Shown here in pieces: positions 1 to 12,502 of a DNA stretch of 64,000 nt (within the stretch, counting starts at the first letter, position 1; every line of letters begins with the position of its first letter). Under the pieces are notes generated by a model that was not told the DNA's origin, did not search any database, and was given only the letters and a program-made list of their open reading frames with translations. Location of the stretch: assembly GCF_022605725.1 (NCBI RefSeq), contig NC_065552.1:21966785-22030784 (forward strand). Direction: 5' to 3'. Source of the stretch: Anthonomus grandis grandis. Its lineage: Eukaryota; Arthropoda; Insecta; Coleoptera; Curculionidae. The position numbers and the translations under genes are program-made.

Positions 1-655
1 AAAAGAAAAAAATTTACAGATCTAAACTAATCCTGACGAATAACAAATCAAGAATGTAACCAGTAACATATGTGCACGCAAGCACACAAACGCACAAAAC
101 AAAAGTTTTCTATCTATTAAATTTTTTTTATCTCCTTCTCCCTTCTTTCAACAAGCTGAAAAAATTTTTACAAACTTTGGAAAAGTAAACCCTGTTGAAA
201 TAAACCATTTACAATAATATCATTACATAATAACATAAAAAGTTGGTTCTTCTAGTGCTATGTACTGATTCTAAGTCTTTTGAGTCACCTGAAGCTTATA
301 AAGCTAAAGAGTATTGTCTTGTTATATTGTTGAAAGTTTCACCTGGAGATTTTCGAATATCTTGTATTATATTTATTGTTTTATAATGGCTTGATTTCGT
401 TTGCCTTTTTGATATTTGATTAAATAATTGAATTCTTTTAATTGTAATTGCCAGTGAACTAAGCGGCTATTCGGCTGTTCAAGAGAATAGACCCATGCCA
501 ATGATTGACATAACAAAGTGAATTAGAGAGTAAATATGGTCGTAGACAGGTTTAAATGTTTACACATTCTGTGTAATGTCACGCATCCATTTATGGAGGA
601 GAATATGCTACTAATGGAAATATCGGCATGTTAATGACCCGAAGCACACAGCCCA
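1..655. other. Flanking DNA without a recognisable gene
   Basis: AT-rich sequence. I see no long reading frame, terminal repeat or known transposon motif. It flanks the 3' tail of the LINE that follows. Confidence 0.5.

Positions 656-691
<36 letters not shown>
656..691. repeat. (TAA)n microsatellite, LINE 3' tail
   Basis: About eleven uninterrupted TAA units. It lies exactly at the 3' end of the minus-strand LINE, which is where I-like and CR1/Jockey-like LINEs often carry a short simple-repeat tail. I read it as that tail, though it could be a pre-existing repeat the LINE inserted into. Confidence 0.8.
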
Positions 692-692
<1 letters not shown>

Positions 693-1155
693 CGTCTTTT
701 ATTAGATACCACAAAATACATAAGTAAGTAGTATAAAACATTAATTAATTATTTTAATGGTATAGGTTCAAGCAGTGGCGAAGTCTAGCTGCAGTAGCTA
801 TTCATACTTAACCACTGAAGCACCATAGATGGCTTATTTACTAATACACTATTAACAAAAGAAAATTAAGATTTACACTTAAAAGAGATAAAACAAACAT
901 ACATTTTTTGGCCAGCAAAATTAAAGTAATGACCTAAAAGTACCCAAAATAATTAAAAAAAAACTAATAGTGTCTAAATATTACAAGTTTTAGACAAAAG
1001 ATAATATTATTATTTTTAAACAATAATAATAATCATTGTAACACATAAAAAAATTTAACAGAATAATAATTTAATAACTGATGCACTCACCTTTCATAAT
1101 TCCTGGTTTATAATAAAAACTAAACGTTATTAAACATTATATTATTATTAAAACG

Positions 1156-2820
1156 TTATATTATATAATAAAAACTAAACGCTTTTTTAAACTTGGTATA
1201 TGTTAAAGTTCTTAACCTGCCAGAAATCCTATTATATAATTTAATACTGTTATATACAAAGCTTCGTTTAAATAAGGCCGTTCGATGACGAGTAATAGTA
1301 AATGAACTTGAAATACGTAGGACTCGTGAATGTACGAAAGTTCTTAAAACAAATTTATCTTTTAATGAATAAAAAGCATTGGGGCATGTCATTAATTTGT
1401 GAAGAAATTTACCCACATGAAGAGCTCTACGATCTTCCATCCGTAACCATCCCAGCTCCTCAATTTTAGCACTAATACCATCATACTTTCTTAAGCCAAA
1501 TATAAGTCTAGCGCGTCTAGCTTTCTTTGTGTTGATATTCAAGCATGATCCATAGATAAAATCGCAGTAATTAAAATTTGATAACACTAGTGATTCACAT
1601 AGATTCTTTCGGAGTTGTTGGCTTAAGATATGTCTGCTGGAATAAAAATCTTAGAAACATGTTTTTTAAATCTTATATCAGTGTCCACCCACATACCCAA
1701 ATTCCTTGCAGTTTTAACAACAGGAATTACTGCACCAATAATATTTACATCTAAATGCTCTCTAATAAAATCAATTCTCGTTTTAGGGCCAAATATTAGT
1801 AATAAAGATTTTGAGGCATTCAAGTTTAAATTATGTTGTGCTGAGGGTTCACTTACAATTTTTAGATCTTCATTAATTAATGTATTTGCCAATAAAACAT
1901 CAGCTGAATTAAAATTAAAATAAAGTTGTGTATCGTCAGCATAGGCTTGCACGAGACACGCTGAAACCTGTCTTTTAGGTAGGAAGATATTAAATTAATC
2001 AGCGAATAATGAAAGCCGTAATATTTTAATTTAGCTATTAATAATTTATGATCAATGGTGTCAAACGCTTTTGAAAAGTCTATAAGAGCTAAAATAACAT
2101 TATCACCTTTATCATAGGCCTCAATTATATCACTGATTATTGTAGCTAAGGCAGTCGCCCTTGAATAGTTTTTTCTAAGCCCACACTGATAGTTTGGAAT
2201 TATATTTTTTTCACATACATATTGGTATATTTGTTTATAAACAAATTTTTCAAAAACTTTTGAAAACGTTGGCAAAATAGTGACTATTCTAAGGTCGGAA
2301 AAGTCCTTAGGGTCGGATGTCTTAGGAATAGGCCTACCGATTGCAGTACGCCAAAGAAAAATTCCAACCAAGGTCAAAAAAATCTAAGTTAAAATCTCCC
2401 AAACATATGACCTGATCAAAAATGGGACATAAGTAGGAAAAAACATTATCACAATCTGATATAAAACTATTCATATTTCGATCATGAGGTCTATACATAG
2501 CCCCAACTGCCAAACTAAGCGACTTTAAGGTAACCTTTAAAAACAAATATTCAAGTTCATTACTTAGGTTAAAATCAAAAGAAAAAGTTTGAAATTTAAT
2601 ATTATTCTTGACATAAGCCGCTATACCTCCACCCCTACCGACTCGGTCGCACCGTAAAAATTTGTAACCCTGAATTTGAAAAGCATCAGATTTATCGTTT
2701 TCAGATTTCAGATGTTTCGGTGAGAAAAAAAATATCAAAGTTTTGAGCCTCAAATAAAATTCTAAAATCATTAAAGTAAGTAAACACTGATCTAATATTC
2801 AGGTGTCCAATTTTCATTTT
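1156..2820 (-). pseudogene. LINE ORF2: AP endonuclease and reverse transcriptase, deleted
   Basis: This frame would encode the nicking and reverse-transcribing enzyme. Endonuclease motifs are visible in order: HLNIRS, LTETS, GRGGGIAAYV, YRPHD and CLGDFNLDF. Directly after GDFNLDF the sequence jumps into the RT fingers (PIPKTSDPKDFSD), so the end of the endonuclease and the linker are deleted. RT then shows LIDFSKAFDTIDH. A second deletion after LKDRFQRVS removes the PQG motif, and the catalytic AYADDTQLYF follows. The last part (1587-1156) is the post-RT region (NYCDFIYGSCL, IEELGWLRMEDRR). It cannot be functional. Confidence 0.85.
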
Positions 2821-3017
2821 ACACAAGTAAATTCTCTAAAAATAATAAAAATGTAAATCTTCTAATGCAAAATCAAAACAAAAAAATAGCATATAAATAG
2901 AAGTAATATACCTTTTATTCTTAAATCTGAGTCTTTCTATGCTCTTAAGTTTAATAAATAAAAAATATGTATTAACAATCCAAAAAAAAACATCATTTAA
3001 GGAGTTTACAGTACCTT

Positions 3018-3707
3018 TTAGTTTTGAGTTTTAACAATGTCATCTAGATCTTGCTGTGTGGAAATTCGATGCACTATATTATCCTTACACTTCACATATA
3101 CACTACCATGCAAAACCCAAGCACTCCTGTAAGAAAACACTTTAACCGCATTTTCGAATAATCGCAATCGATCTTTTGTTAGGTCCTCTTTTATTTGGAT
3201 ACCCGTAGATTTCAACAATTTTCGCTGTTTGAGAACTGATGCCCGGGCTGCTTCAGATGCAAACTACACTAGTACTACCGGCGGCTTATTGCTTTACAAT
3301 TTTGGTGCGATCCTATAGCATTTTTTTATGGCAGAATTTGGAATGTTCGCATTCATTTTGTCATTAAATAGTCTAGTTACTTTTTCCTGCAGGTTTTTAT
3401 TCTGACCAGATTAAAATCCAAAAATGCGAATGTTGTTAATGCGCAGGGACTGTTCTTGGTCATCCAAACAGCTACGCAATAGTTTATTTTCTTTCTGTTG
3501 GGCGGAGATTTCCGTTTTTGCTGAAGCAATTTCCTTTGTATGAAGAAGAATTTGCTCTTCAAACTTTTTTTCGACCATGTTTGCAACCTTACCGGCTATT
3601 TCTTCTAGAAATTTATCGGTAAAAACTCCTATAATAACAGACTTGATCTCTCGAATGTCACTGGATGAAAGAACCGTGATGGCGGCAGGTAAATAGACAG
3701 GAAGCAA
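3018..3707 (-). pseudogene. LINE ORF1, coiled coil plus RRM-like domain
   Basis: ORF1 proteins coat LINE RNA and act as chaperones. The N-terminal part starts at 3,707 and has a charged segment with heptad character (VANMVEKKFEEQ, then EISAQQKENKLLRSC) leading to LRINNIRIFGF, the start of an L1-ORF1-like RRM fold. A stop follows. The C-terminal part (3218-3018) reads EDLTKDRLRLFENA and WVLHGSVYVKC, which matches the end of this ORF1 type. Reading past the stops joins the two with little loss. At least two in-frame stops disable it. The endonuclease-RT frame follows about 200 bases downstream on the same strand. Confidence 0.7.
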
Positions 3708-3859
3708 AATATAAAAAAGGGCCCTTCCGTTACCCTTAGATCACAACACTGGTACTAAAAACTCACTTTAAACTTAACTTTTTACAAAAATTGTAGAGCG
3801 ACGAAGACTACGTGTCTACGCCATCTTTAGTGATGGCGTGCTAACGCCATGGCGTGCTA

Positions 3860-6800
3860 ACTAATAAAACAATTTTTTTTAATAAGCGTAAAATTAAAGT
3901 AATTAAGAGAACTTTGGGGATATAGCAGATAAGGAATTGCGTAAACGATATTGATAATTTAAAAATCCTGATGAGCTGTTGAAGGCATCTTAGAAAATAC
4001 GGAATTTGATTCCACGTAAGATATTTAATTATTTTATTGCATCTATAAGAAAAAGATGCCAGAGCGTAATAAGAAAAAATGGACAACAATCTTAGAACAT
4101 TAAAAGACTAGAAATAGCAACAACATAGACATAACAACTTTGTTTAAGTTCAACATACATATATATTCAGGAACATGGGTAGTATTTTGTTTTTAAACAG
4201 ATTCACCGATTCTCTGTTGTTAAGTTAACATACATTTCCAAGAGAGAAATTTTTTAGCTATATTTTTAGCTATACTGTAAAATTAGTATCATGTAATGTA
4301 TTTTTTACGAGATATGCCAATATATGTTTTGAAGTGGGTAAAAAGTGTAACATGATAAAACCGTATGTTTTAATTAATAAAGTATCATAAATAAACTGAA
4401 TAGAGCCTATAGAATTAGATACAGATATAGGACACTATACATAAAAACTATTAGACTTCTGATGTAGAATTTAAAAATGTATAAATATATAAATAAATAC
4501 ATTCATATTATAGCCTGTTATATTTAGAATAACGAAGATGACACCTACCTCTGGTATAACCGAGATCGCGGTCATCTTGAAAATATTTTAAGGACAAATG
4601 TTTAATGTTGATTTTTTCGTGTGATTTTGAGGACGAATGTTTAAATCAACATATGTCCTGTAATTAGCTTTATTTCATTGGCTTTAATGTGCTTATAGTT
4701 CTTTTTAAACATTTAATATCACTGTTGAAAGTAGAAATCTAGATAGTACCAAAAAAAGTGTTGCTACTCATAGTGGGTGCCAACTAAATTTATAGTCTCA
4801 ATAAAGTGAGGAATTTTTTTTCTTACTTTTTACTTTTTTACGCAAAAATAGTACGTTATGCGAAAGTAAATCGAGGAACCGAATTTGCTACAAGATAAAG
4901 GGAGATTTTAAAACTATTTCGGTTTTTAAAAAAATCATAGCTTACTATTTCTTTTTTTGAAAAATTGCTAGTTTAAACTTTATATAGGCGTCACTGGTCA
5001 AAATTAAAAAAAAAAACGTTGACTTTAAAAAATGCTTCTTAATGGTAAAAAATCTATTAAAAATTAAAAAAAAAAATATCTAAAATTGAATTTTTATTAT
5101 TTTTGCCTCGATAAGTCTATGGCTCATAGACTGCAAAAATTATAGAATATCTGTTGCATCATTTAAAATTAACGAGTTGGGTTGGCTTCATATAGAAAAT
5201 TTATTTTAGTGTAACCTCAGTGTTTTTGTCTATAGAGTTAATTTTAGATTTTCAACCCTCTATTTGTTTAACAAATTGATATGTAAAGATAAAGTATCTA
5301 CATAACGTCAATGGAAGATTAGTAGAGAAGTCTAAGGCCGAACTTCACCTATGTAGCCTTGTTTGGTACTAAGCCATTTAATATTGTTACTATTAGAAAT
5401 ATTTTATGTAAGCTAGGGAAATTTAAGCTTATAATAATCGGAAATAAGGCAAACGTACCTGAAATTTATATCCATTAAAGTCATAAATAGTTCGAGAAAC
5501 GATACTACATTCAACACTATCCCAAACTAGTAGATTATGCTTGTTATTCACTAACTAATTATCCATGTTTACATTTACACTTAAGCTTACTACCGTATCA
5601 CTAACAGCCATAAACTAACAATACCTCAATTTTAAAATAACTAACCGTATATTCGCGAACTTCATTGCGCAACAAAGTAAATAACAAAAAGCCCTAAAAT
5701 TATACGCGTTGAAAAATCGACCCTAATCAAAAATTACTGCAGATGTACATACCTTTAAATAAAAGCCCAAATAATATCTTTTTATCTGTCTAAATTCATT
5801 CAAAGAAAGAAATACAAGCGGAAAGAAAGATACGCCTCGAGATATCTATTTCAAAAGGGCCGGTATATTGTATTAGCCCACACGCGGCATTATGTGTTGA
5901 GTATACAAATCCGGCTAATAAAGGATATTATTACTTTTACCCTGTGGGTAAGATTTATTCGGGTTGCTAAGCAGAGAAGCTTTGTTTTTGTTATTTTATT
6001 TTTGAAGATCGTTTGCAAGGCATAAAACTTTTTAGATCGTAAAAGCAGAGAGATAGGTAGACAGGGCTGTCCCAGAAAATGTTTTTGTGTGAATTTTGGT
6101 AGCTTGATGCAAAAGTATGATTTTCAGAGGCATCCTTTAGGAACTTTCCCTTTTTTTTCATGCAACCTAACCAAATCCGGAAAATTGTGAATTAAAACAT
6201 ATTTTGGACTTGTGTATTTAAATATTAGTACTGATTCATGACTTGTGCTTAATAGTATAGATAATGTTTAATAAAAAATTTGCCAAGTAAGCAGTTAGTT
6301 GACTTTCTAATATGTGGGTATATGATTTAACAAATTATTATGAAAATGTAAAAACGTTTGTTATTCTCATCGTTTTTGTACTGTTAATAGCAAAACGGCA
6401 CGGCTGATATTATTTCGATTTTGCCTGCTCCAGTATTTGGTCGAAGGGGTGAAGTAAGTTTTGCTATTTCGTTTGACAGTTACAATATTCAATAAATTAA
6501 CCATTTACTGATAGTTTAAAAAAACATATATTTTTAGAAATAATTTGTACGTTCCTTAATTATTTTTGTTAGTTCCTGAAGTTTTGTGAATTTAGAAATA
6601 AAATTGTTAATTTTGTAAAAAAAAAATTAGTTTAATTTTTAAAAGTTTGTAAAATGGTAACAGTAAAAGATAAAATTAAGCAGTAAAAACCACATGAAAA
6701 CTTACGGTGTGCAGAAAAGCGCTCTTCCCCCAACAAAGGTTCCACAGCATTAGATATGTCGGCAGCATGTAAAAACGCACTTGCCCCGTTTTTAGGGGGC

Positions 6801-7268
6801 AAGAGCGATTTTGGACACGACAATGAAAAAATTGCATTTAAAAAAAATTTTTGGTTTTTATTTAATATTTGTTAGTTTGATTACAAACATTCAAAAAAAT
6901 ATACAAAAAAAACTATCTGCCCTATTTAAAATATTAAAAAAAAAAATATTGGTTTTTTAAGTGTTACTAATACAAAAAGTGGCCGCACTTGCCCCAACGC
7001 ACTTTAAGGGTATAAATTTTTTTGTGTTTTCATAGTCATTTCCTACTAAAATGAGATCTGAGGTGTAGGTATTTTGTAGGATTTTATTTGTAAATATATT
7101 ATTTATTATATGCCAAGATATAAATTATATATGTATATATATGGGTGTGATTTAAATGTATGTAGGTACCTTACTAAATTATATAAAATCTATTAAAAAG
7201 AGAAAAAAATTATAATTTTTTTAGCGGCTTATTCCTTAGACAGGCCTAAATTTATATGTTAGGGTGAA
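3860..7268. other. 3.4 kb without a recognisable gene
   Basis: Very AT-rich, with many homopolymer runs. The longest frame (6823-6632, minus, 63 codons) has no family signature that I recognise. No terminal repeats were found by eye. It may be old, decayed transposon or intergenic DNA. Confidence 0.5.
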
Positions 7269-7270
7269 TA

Positions 7271-7684
7271 TATAGGGTGGTCCGGTCTCGATGGCGGAAA
7301 ATTAAATGGCCGACGGAGAACCAAAAAATAATAAGTTTGCTATTATAAATAATATTCGAAAAATGATTCGTTACAAAATTACAGGGTGTCAAAATTCTAT
7401 TTAAAAAAATCAATTTTTTTTATTTTTCTTAAACCACTTTAGATATTTTCATGAAATTTGGCACGTTTAGACAGTTAATCAAGACGCATCTTTCTGTGGA
7501 AAAATTATTAATTTTATTTACCAGTGGCGTGTGTGCGGGCCGATCTTCATACAATTTTAATTAAAAAAATTATGCGCCACTGTTTTTTTTTTAAATTTCT
7601 TTTTTTTATGAAATCCTTGTTTAATTTAAAATAAAAAACATCTCTTTACTTTTTGTCGTACGACACACCGTTTGCGAGTAAAAA
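7271..7684 (+). repeat. Left long terminal inverted repeat of mariner-like element 1
   Basis: Pairs with 9,028-9,450 in inverted orientation with scattered mismatches and small indels. Shared landmarks are GGTCCGGT, GACACCCTGTA (inverted copy), GTGTGTGCGGGCCGA and GTCGTACGAC. The inner boundary is approximate. Confidence 0.85.
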
Positions 7685-7763
7685 TGCTGATTTATAAAAA
7701 CACATAAGAAGATAACACATTTAATTCGTTTAAAAACAATAACAAAATAAAAACAAATAATAA

Positions 7764-8740
7764 TTAAAGAAGTTGTTCAAAATGCAGCCCACCGACCTCA
7801 ATACATTTTCTACACCGAGTTATTAAGGAGTTTATTGCAGCCAGTACCACAAAATTTTGATTTTGCATGTCATTACATGCTTCCTGAATTCTTAAGATTA
7901 ATTCCTCTCTGTTAAATACGGGATTAGCGTAAACTTTATCCTTAATGTTTCCCCAAACGTAAAAATCTAGTGGATTAAGATCCGGTGACCTGGGTGGCCA
8001 GGGTATTGGTCCAATACCATTTTGATCATTAATATCATTCCTCCCTAGCCGGCCAATCCACCTTCGAGGGTAATTATTATTAAACCAGTTTCTTACACCT
8101 ATTCCAAAATGTGGGGGGGCTCCATCCAGTTGTATCCAACTTTAATGTCTCAAATTAATGGGTAAATCCTCAATGTAGTCCGGCAGACTATTATTTAAAA
8201 ACTCCAGAAATAGTTGTGAGTTTAGCCTTGGAGGTAGAAAATGCGGACAACAAACATTATCACGAATAACGCCCAACCAAACATTAACGGAAAATTTATT
8301 TTGAAACGATCTTGGCCGAATTGCATGAGGATTCTGTTGTGCCCAAACATGAATGTTATGAAAATTTATCACTCCGCGTCTTGTAAAGCAAGACTCATCC
8401 GTCCAAAGTATCTTGTGTAAGAAGTCGGGATTTTCCTCTGTTGAGTTTAAAAGCCACTGACAAAACCTTACTCTCTTTTCAGCATCACCAGGGTGTAAAC
8501 CCTGAACAGGCTGTAGGTGATATGCATGCCTGTGGTCAGCGTATAGGGTTCGCAATATTTGAGATTTAGAATTTTTGAGAGAATTAGAAAATTTTGATGT
8601 GTTCCAATGAACACGCGAGAATCTGGAATTCTTCTATTTGGATACCGTCTTCGATATTCACGAACTGCCGCTTCCGCATTTCCATCACAAAATCCATAAC
8701 AAAAATGAATATCAGCGTATTCATTACTTGAAAAACGCAT
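7764..8740 (-). pseudogene. Mariner-like DDE transposase relic, element 1
   Basis: It would cut and paste the surrounding element. The start MRFSSNEYADIHFCYG at 8,740 gives the first helix-turn-helix (VREYRRRYPNRR). About 50 residues of the second DNA-binding domain seem deleted near 8,600, with a frame change. Then come YHLQPVQGLHPGDAEKRV, the first catalytic Asp in ILWTDES, the second in WIQLDGAPPHF and the third in PPRSPDLNPLDFYVWG, ending GLHFEQLL. An in-frame TAA sits at 8,142 just before the second Asp. Counting the read-through, 47 residues separate the second and third Asp, longer than the 34-41 of common mariner groups, because of an extra stretch around NDINDQNGIG. Confidence 0.85.
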
Positions 8741-9027
8741 TTTTCACAATACTGTTAACAATAGCAAAGTTAATAAGTTAACCAACGCAATAATTTGACT
8801 TACTTAAATAATTAACTGTCATAATAAAATACAAACAAACCGTATTTTGTTTTATGCATGCATTGCCTTCTTGCCGGCATTATTATATTCATTATTTATT
8901 TGAATTTCAAAATCCAGATTCTTGTGTCTTTTTTAGAACCCAACAGAATAATTTAGTCTTTAATTAAATTTAGTATTTTCATATTTTTTGTTTAATAAAA
9001 AAAAATCAGCAGTTATAAAAATTTATT

Positions 9028-9450
9028 TTTTTACTCACAAACAGTGTGTCGTACGACAAAAATTAAAAAAATGTTTTTTATTTTAAATTAAACAAGGATT
9101 TCATAAGAAAAACAAATTTAAAAAGAAGCAGTGGCGCATCATTTTTTTAATTAAAATTAATTAAAATTGTATGAAGGTCGGCCCGCACACACGCCACTGG
9201 TGAATAAAATTAATAATTTTTGCACAAGAAGATGCGTCTTGATTAACTGTCTAAACGTACCAAATTTCATTAAAATATCTAAAGTGGTTTAAGAAAAATA
9301 AAAAAAAATGATTTTTTTAATTAGAATTTTGACACCCTGTAATTTTTTAACGAATCATTTTTCGAATATTATTTATAATAGCAAACTTATTATTTTTTCG
9401 TTCTCCGTCGGCCATTTAATTTTCCGCCATCGAAACCGGACCACCCTGTA
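9028..9450 (-). repeat. Right long terminal inverted repeat of mariner-like element 1
   Basis: Inverted partner of 7,271-7,684. It ends in ACCACCCTGTA next to the TA target site. A short local duplication (TTAATTAAAATTAATTAAAA) near 9,150 is not in the left copy. Confidence 0.85.
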
Positions 9451-9459
9451 TAGGTGAAT

Positions 9460-12290
9460 TTTTGTTTTTGGTTAGCACCTTGAAGCTTGTATTTTTTATT
9501 ATATCTGGAGTGCTGGCGGCAGTGCAGTGCGAGGTGGGCGTCTTGGGAGTCCTGAACTGGAGAACATAGGTAAACTATTGATCGATAATGGCTAGAGATT
9601 TGTATAGTCGGCGAAGGTCGGATAACAATAACATTTTTTTGAGATCCTTTGAATCATTTAATAGTAGGCAATTTAAACACAAAATTCTTAAATACAGGTT
9701 TCGAAGAATTTTCTTACTATCCATCTCAATGTCCTTTCGATTTTTTTACTATTACCGAGACGTGGTTAGATGGCAACACAGAAACAAATCGCTTTAATCT
9801 GCCTGGATATCGACTCTTAAGACGAGATAGACAGGGGCGCGGAGGAGGAATTGCTTTGTATTTGAAAAAAAAATTAACATTGTCAAAATAAATCCTGAAG
9901 TAGACTCATTTGAGAGCCTTGGAATAGCATTTAAAATTAAAAAAACATCAATCATTCGCACGCACTTGTTTCAATTTATCGCCCTCCATCAAGGAGCATA
10001 CCAAAGTTTTTAAATGATTTGGAAAACATGCTTCAATCCTTGGTTATAAACTATGACTATATAATACTGGTGGGTGATTTTAATATCGACTTTTTAAAAA
10101 TAAATTTGTATAGTTTCAGATTAAAATTTATTTTGGAAGGTTTTAATTTGACACAAAATATTGTAGAACCTAACAGAATAGACTTAAATACAGGTAATGG
10201 TAGTCTTATTGATTTCATAATATCTAGTAAATAATTAATATCCAATCTATTCTAATTTCAGAGACAATATCCGATCATAATTAATTTTTTTCTATTTTTG
10301 AATATGAGAACGTTAGAAATCAAGAACCACATATAATGTTTCGAGATTACAATAATTTAAACTACAACAATTCTATCACGGATGGATTAGCTATTCCATG
10401 GGAACGTATTTATTATTTAAGAAATATAGACGATAAAATCAAGTTTTTCAATAAAAACATAACCATGCTCTAAGAGCATATTCCTGTTAAAACTAAAATA
10501 AGGTCAAATAAGCCATTCTACCCATGGATCACCGAAAATATTAAACTTTTAATAAAATTCAGAGACCGTGCACATGAAAAATTTCAAAAACCAAAATCAA
10601 ACCCAGATATCCAATATTATCGACTTCGTGAAAAAAACACACTTTTTAATCAAATAATTAACAAAAAAGATAAAGAATTTTGGACCGTTGCTGAATAACT
10701 TAACTTAACTAAAGAAAAAAAAAACATATGCTGACCTCCCAATTGATTTATGTAATCCCGATAACATTCAAAACTACTTCCAGAACGTTAGCAATTTATC
10801 AAATACAACTAACCAAGGCATCATCGAATATAATAAAAATAATAATTTTAATAACGAACAGTTAGTGTGCACAAAAGGAATAGACCGGTTGTCGATTAAA
10901 GATATAAAATTATGTCTACCGTTTTGCTTAAATCCATTGGTCAATATTTTTAACGAATATTTTTACGACAAAAATATCCATGAATGTGGAAAAAGCTAAT
11001 CGTCAAACCTATAGCTAAGATAGTGAAGCCAAAAGAAATGTCAGATTTATGACCAATAAGTTTACTGGCAGCTATATCTAAGGTCATTAAGACACATACA
11101 TCATATTTATTTTATTAGGTCAACATATTTATAATCAGATATTTAGTTTCGCCGAATCTTTTATTATAATTCCGGTTTGCCAATCTGGGTTTAGGAAAAA
11201 TTTTAGCACTTCGACGGCTCTGCTAAGCTTTAATATGTTTACGACATAAGAATTAACGAGGAACAAAATCGTTCTACTTGTATGGCATTACTGGACTTCG
11301 GTAAAGCCTTCGATACCATAAATCACGAATTTTTTTAAGCAAAATTACAATTTTTTGATTTTCACTTGAGGGTATCAATTTTTTATAGTATTATATATCT
11401 ACATAATCGACAGAGTTTATGCCATGTAATCGAGGAGTACTCCAGAGGTCGATACTCTCACCTTTGCTTTTTTCAATATATGTGTCAGATATGCAGGAAA
11501 CAATAAAGTACTCGAGATTACAACAATATGCAGTGCAAGAAAAACTTAATTTAGACTTATGAAACCTAAATGCTTGGGCAGAGAATCATACCCTTAAGTT
11601 AAATGTCACTAAATCACAAATAAATAATGTCGACAAATAATATATTAAGGGAAAAAATAAAAAAATACCATTTCTATTCAAATAAATGATAGACAAATCC
11701 CAATAGTATCAGAAGCAAAAAACTTTGGTATAATTTTCGATCAATCCATGGGTATCGAATCTCATGTTAAAAACAAAATTAAAGCGGCATATCTAAGATT
11801 AAGGCAGCTTTATAAACTAAAAACATTTCTCACCCCAAAATATCAACTTTGCGAAAGTCTGATTTTATCTTTGTTTGATTATGGGGACGTAATTTATAGA
11901 GATTCCTTCTCTGTAAGTACCAAAAAGGCTATTCAAAAAGTTCAAAATTCCTCCATGAGATTGGCATATAACATTCCATTTAGACATCACCTAACACATG
12001 TTTTTATACAAAGTCATAAAAAGAGGACAGCCGGCATATTTAAGACACCAGCTTCAAGAATTTGTCTATTTTCATGCAACTCGAAATAACGATTTTATTG
12101 TACCTATCCACAGATCAGCAGCTTTTAGGCGTTCTTTTAAATTTGTTGCTGTTCAGATACATAACAGTCTCTCCAAAAACTAAAGGAATTATCTCTCCAA
12201 AGCTTTTATAAGCAAGTCAAAGTAAAAATACTTTTAGTTCAAAATAATTATTGATTTTCTTTATTCTTATATGTACTTGCAAAAAAAAAC
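9460..12290 (+). mobile_element. Degenerate LINE, LINE-2 of this window
   Basis: Plus-strand LINE relic right beside mariner-like element 1. It holds endonuclease and RT pieces in the correct order but no ORF1 that I can recognise. The start near 9,460-9,580 and the end near 12,290 are approximate. The RT motif IDF/GKAFDTINHE and the post-RT region resemble LINE-1, so the two are related families. Confidence 0.8.
9640..12183 (+). pseudogene. LINE ORF2 (endonuclease-RT) with many lesions
   Basis: Endonuclease motifs: IVGNLNTKFLN, FDFFTITETWLDG and GRGGGIALYL (9649-9891), then ILVGDFNIDF and GSLIDFIISS (10019-10234). RT fragments follow in several frames: SDLxPISLLAAISK near 11,050, a palm motif ALLDFGKAFDTINHE near 11,290, then the post-catalytic region and ESLILSLFDYGDVIY (11748-12089). 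The C-terminus overlaps in another frame (11998-12183, AFRRSFKFVAVQIHN). The ADD catalytic motif is not clearly preserved. Stops and frameshifts occur throughout. Confidence 0.8.
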
Positions 12291-12502
12291 AGTTTTACGT
12301 GTCTCCGACTAGTTTCGCCCGTTCATATGCATTTCTCTGCATGTCGGTCCCCCTTCTCGCTTTCTAGCTAACCCGAACCATACACGGTAAATGTATTTGC
12401 AAATATGTTTGTAAATAAGTTTGATCCTTTTTCTACACACGTTCAAACAAATAATCAAACAAAATTGCAACATTTATTTATTTAGTGTGTTAATCAAAGA
12501 GC

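Larger units (their letters stand above)
692..3850 (-). mobile_element. Degenerate non-LTR retrotransposon (CR1/Jockey-like), LINE-1 of this window
   Basis: Read on the minus strand, the order is ORF1 (3707-3018), an AP endonuclease (about 2820-2400), reverse transcriptase pieces (2377-1630), an RT C-terminal region (1587-1156), a 3' UTR and a (TAA)n tail. This is the normal LINE layout. Several deletions and stops break it, so it is inactive. The 5' edge near 3,850 is approximate; a short duplicated motif (ATGGCGTGCTAAC) lies at 3,834-3,861. The clade is inferred from domain order and the C-terminal region. Confidence 0.85.
7271..9450. mobile_element. Tc1/mariner-like transposon with about 415-bp terminal inverted repeats
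   Basis: The left end begins TATAGGGTGGTCCGG and the right end, reverse-complemented, begins TACAGGGTGGTCCGG. Both are flanked by TA (7269-7270 and 9451-9452), the target duplication of this superfamily. The two ends stay similar far inward, through a shared GTCGTACGAC palindrome (near 7,657 and 9,048). The inverted repeats are thus about 415 bp, much longer than the 20-40 bp usual for mariner. Total length is 2,180 bp. A disabled transposase lies between them on the minus strand. Confidence 0.9.

Noticed and set aside
3834..3861. Repeated ATGGCGTGCTAAC as a regulatory tandem
   Set aside because: Two short copies at the presumed 5' edge of LINE-1; more likely an insertion-site duplication or slippage.
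6632..6823. 63-codon minus-strand frame starting MSCPKSLLPPKNGASAF
   Set aside because: No domain, no recognisable family and no splice or promoter context. The length is expected by chance in this much sequence.
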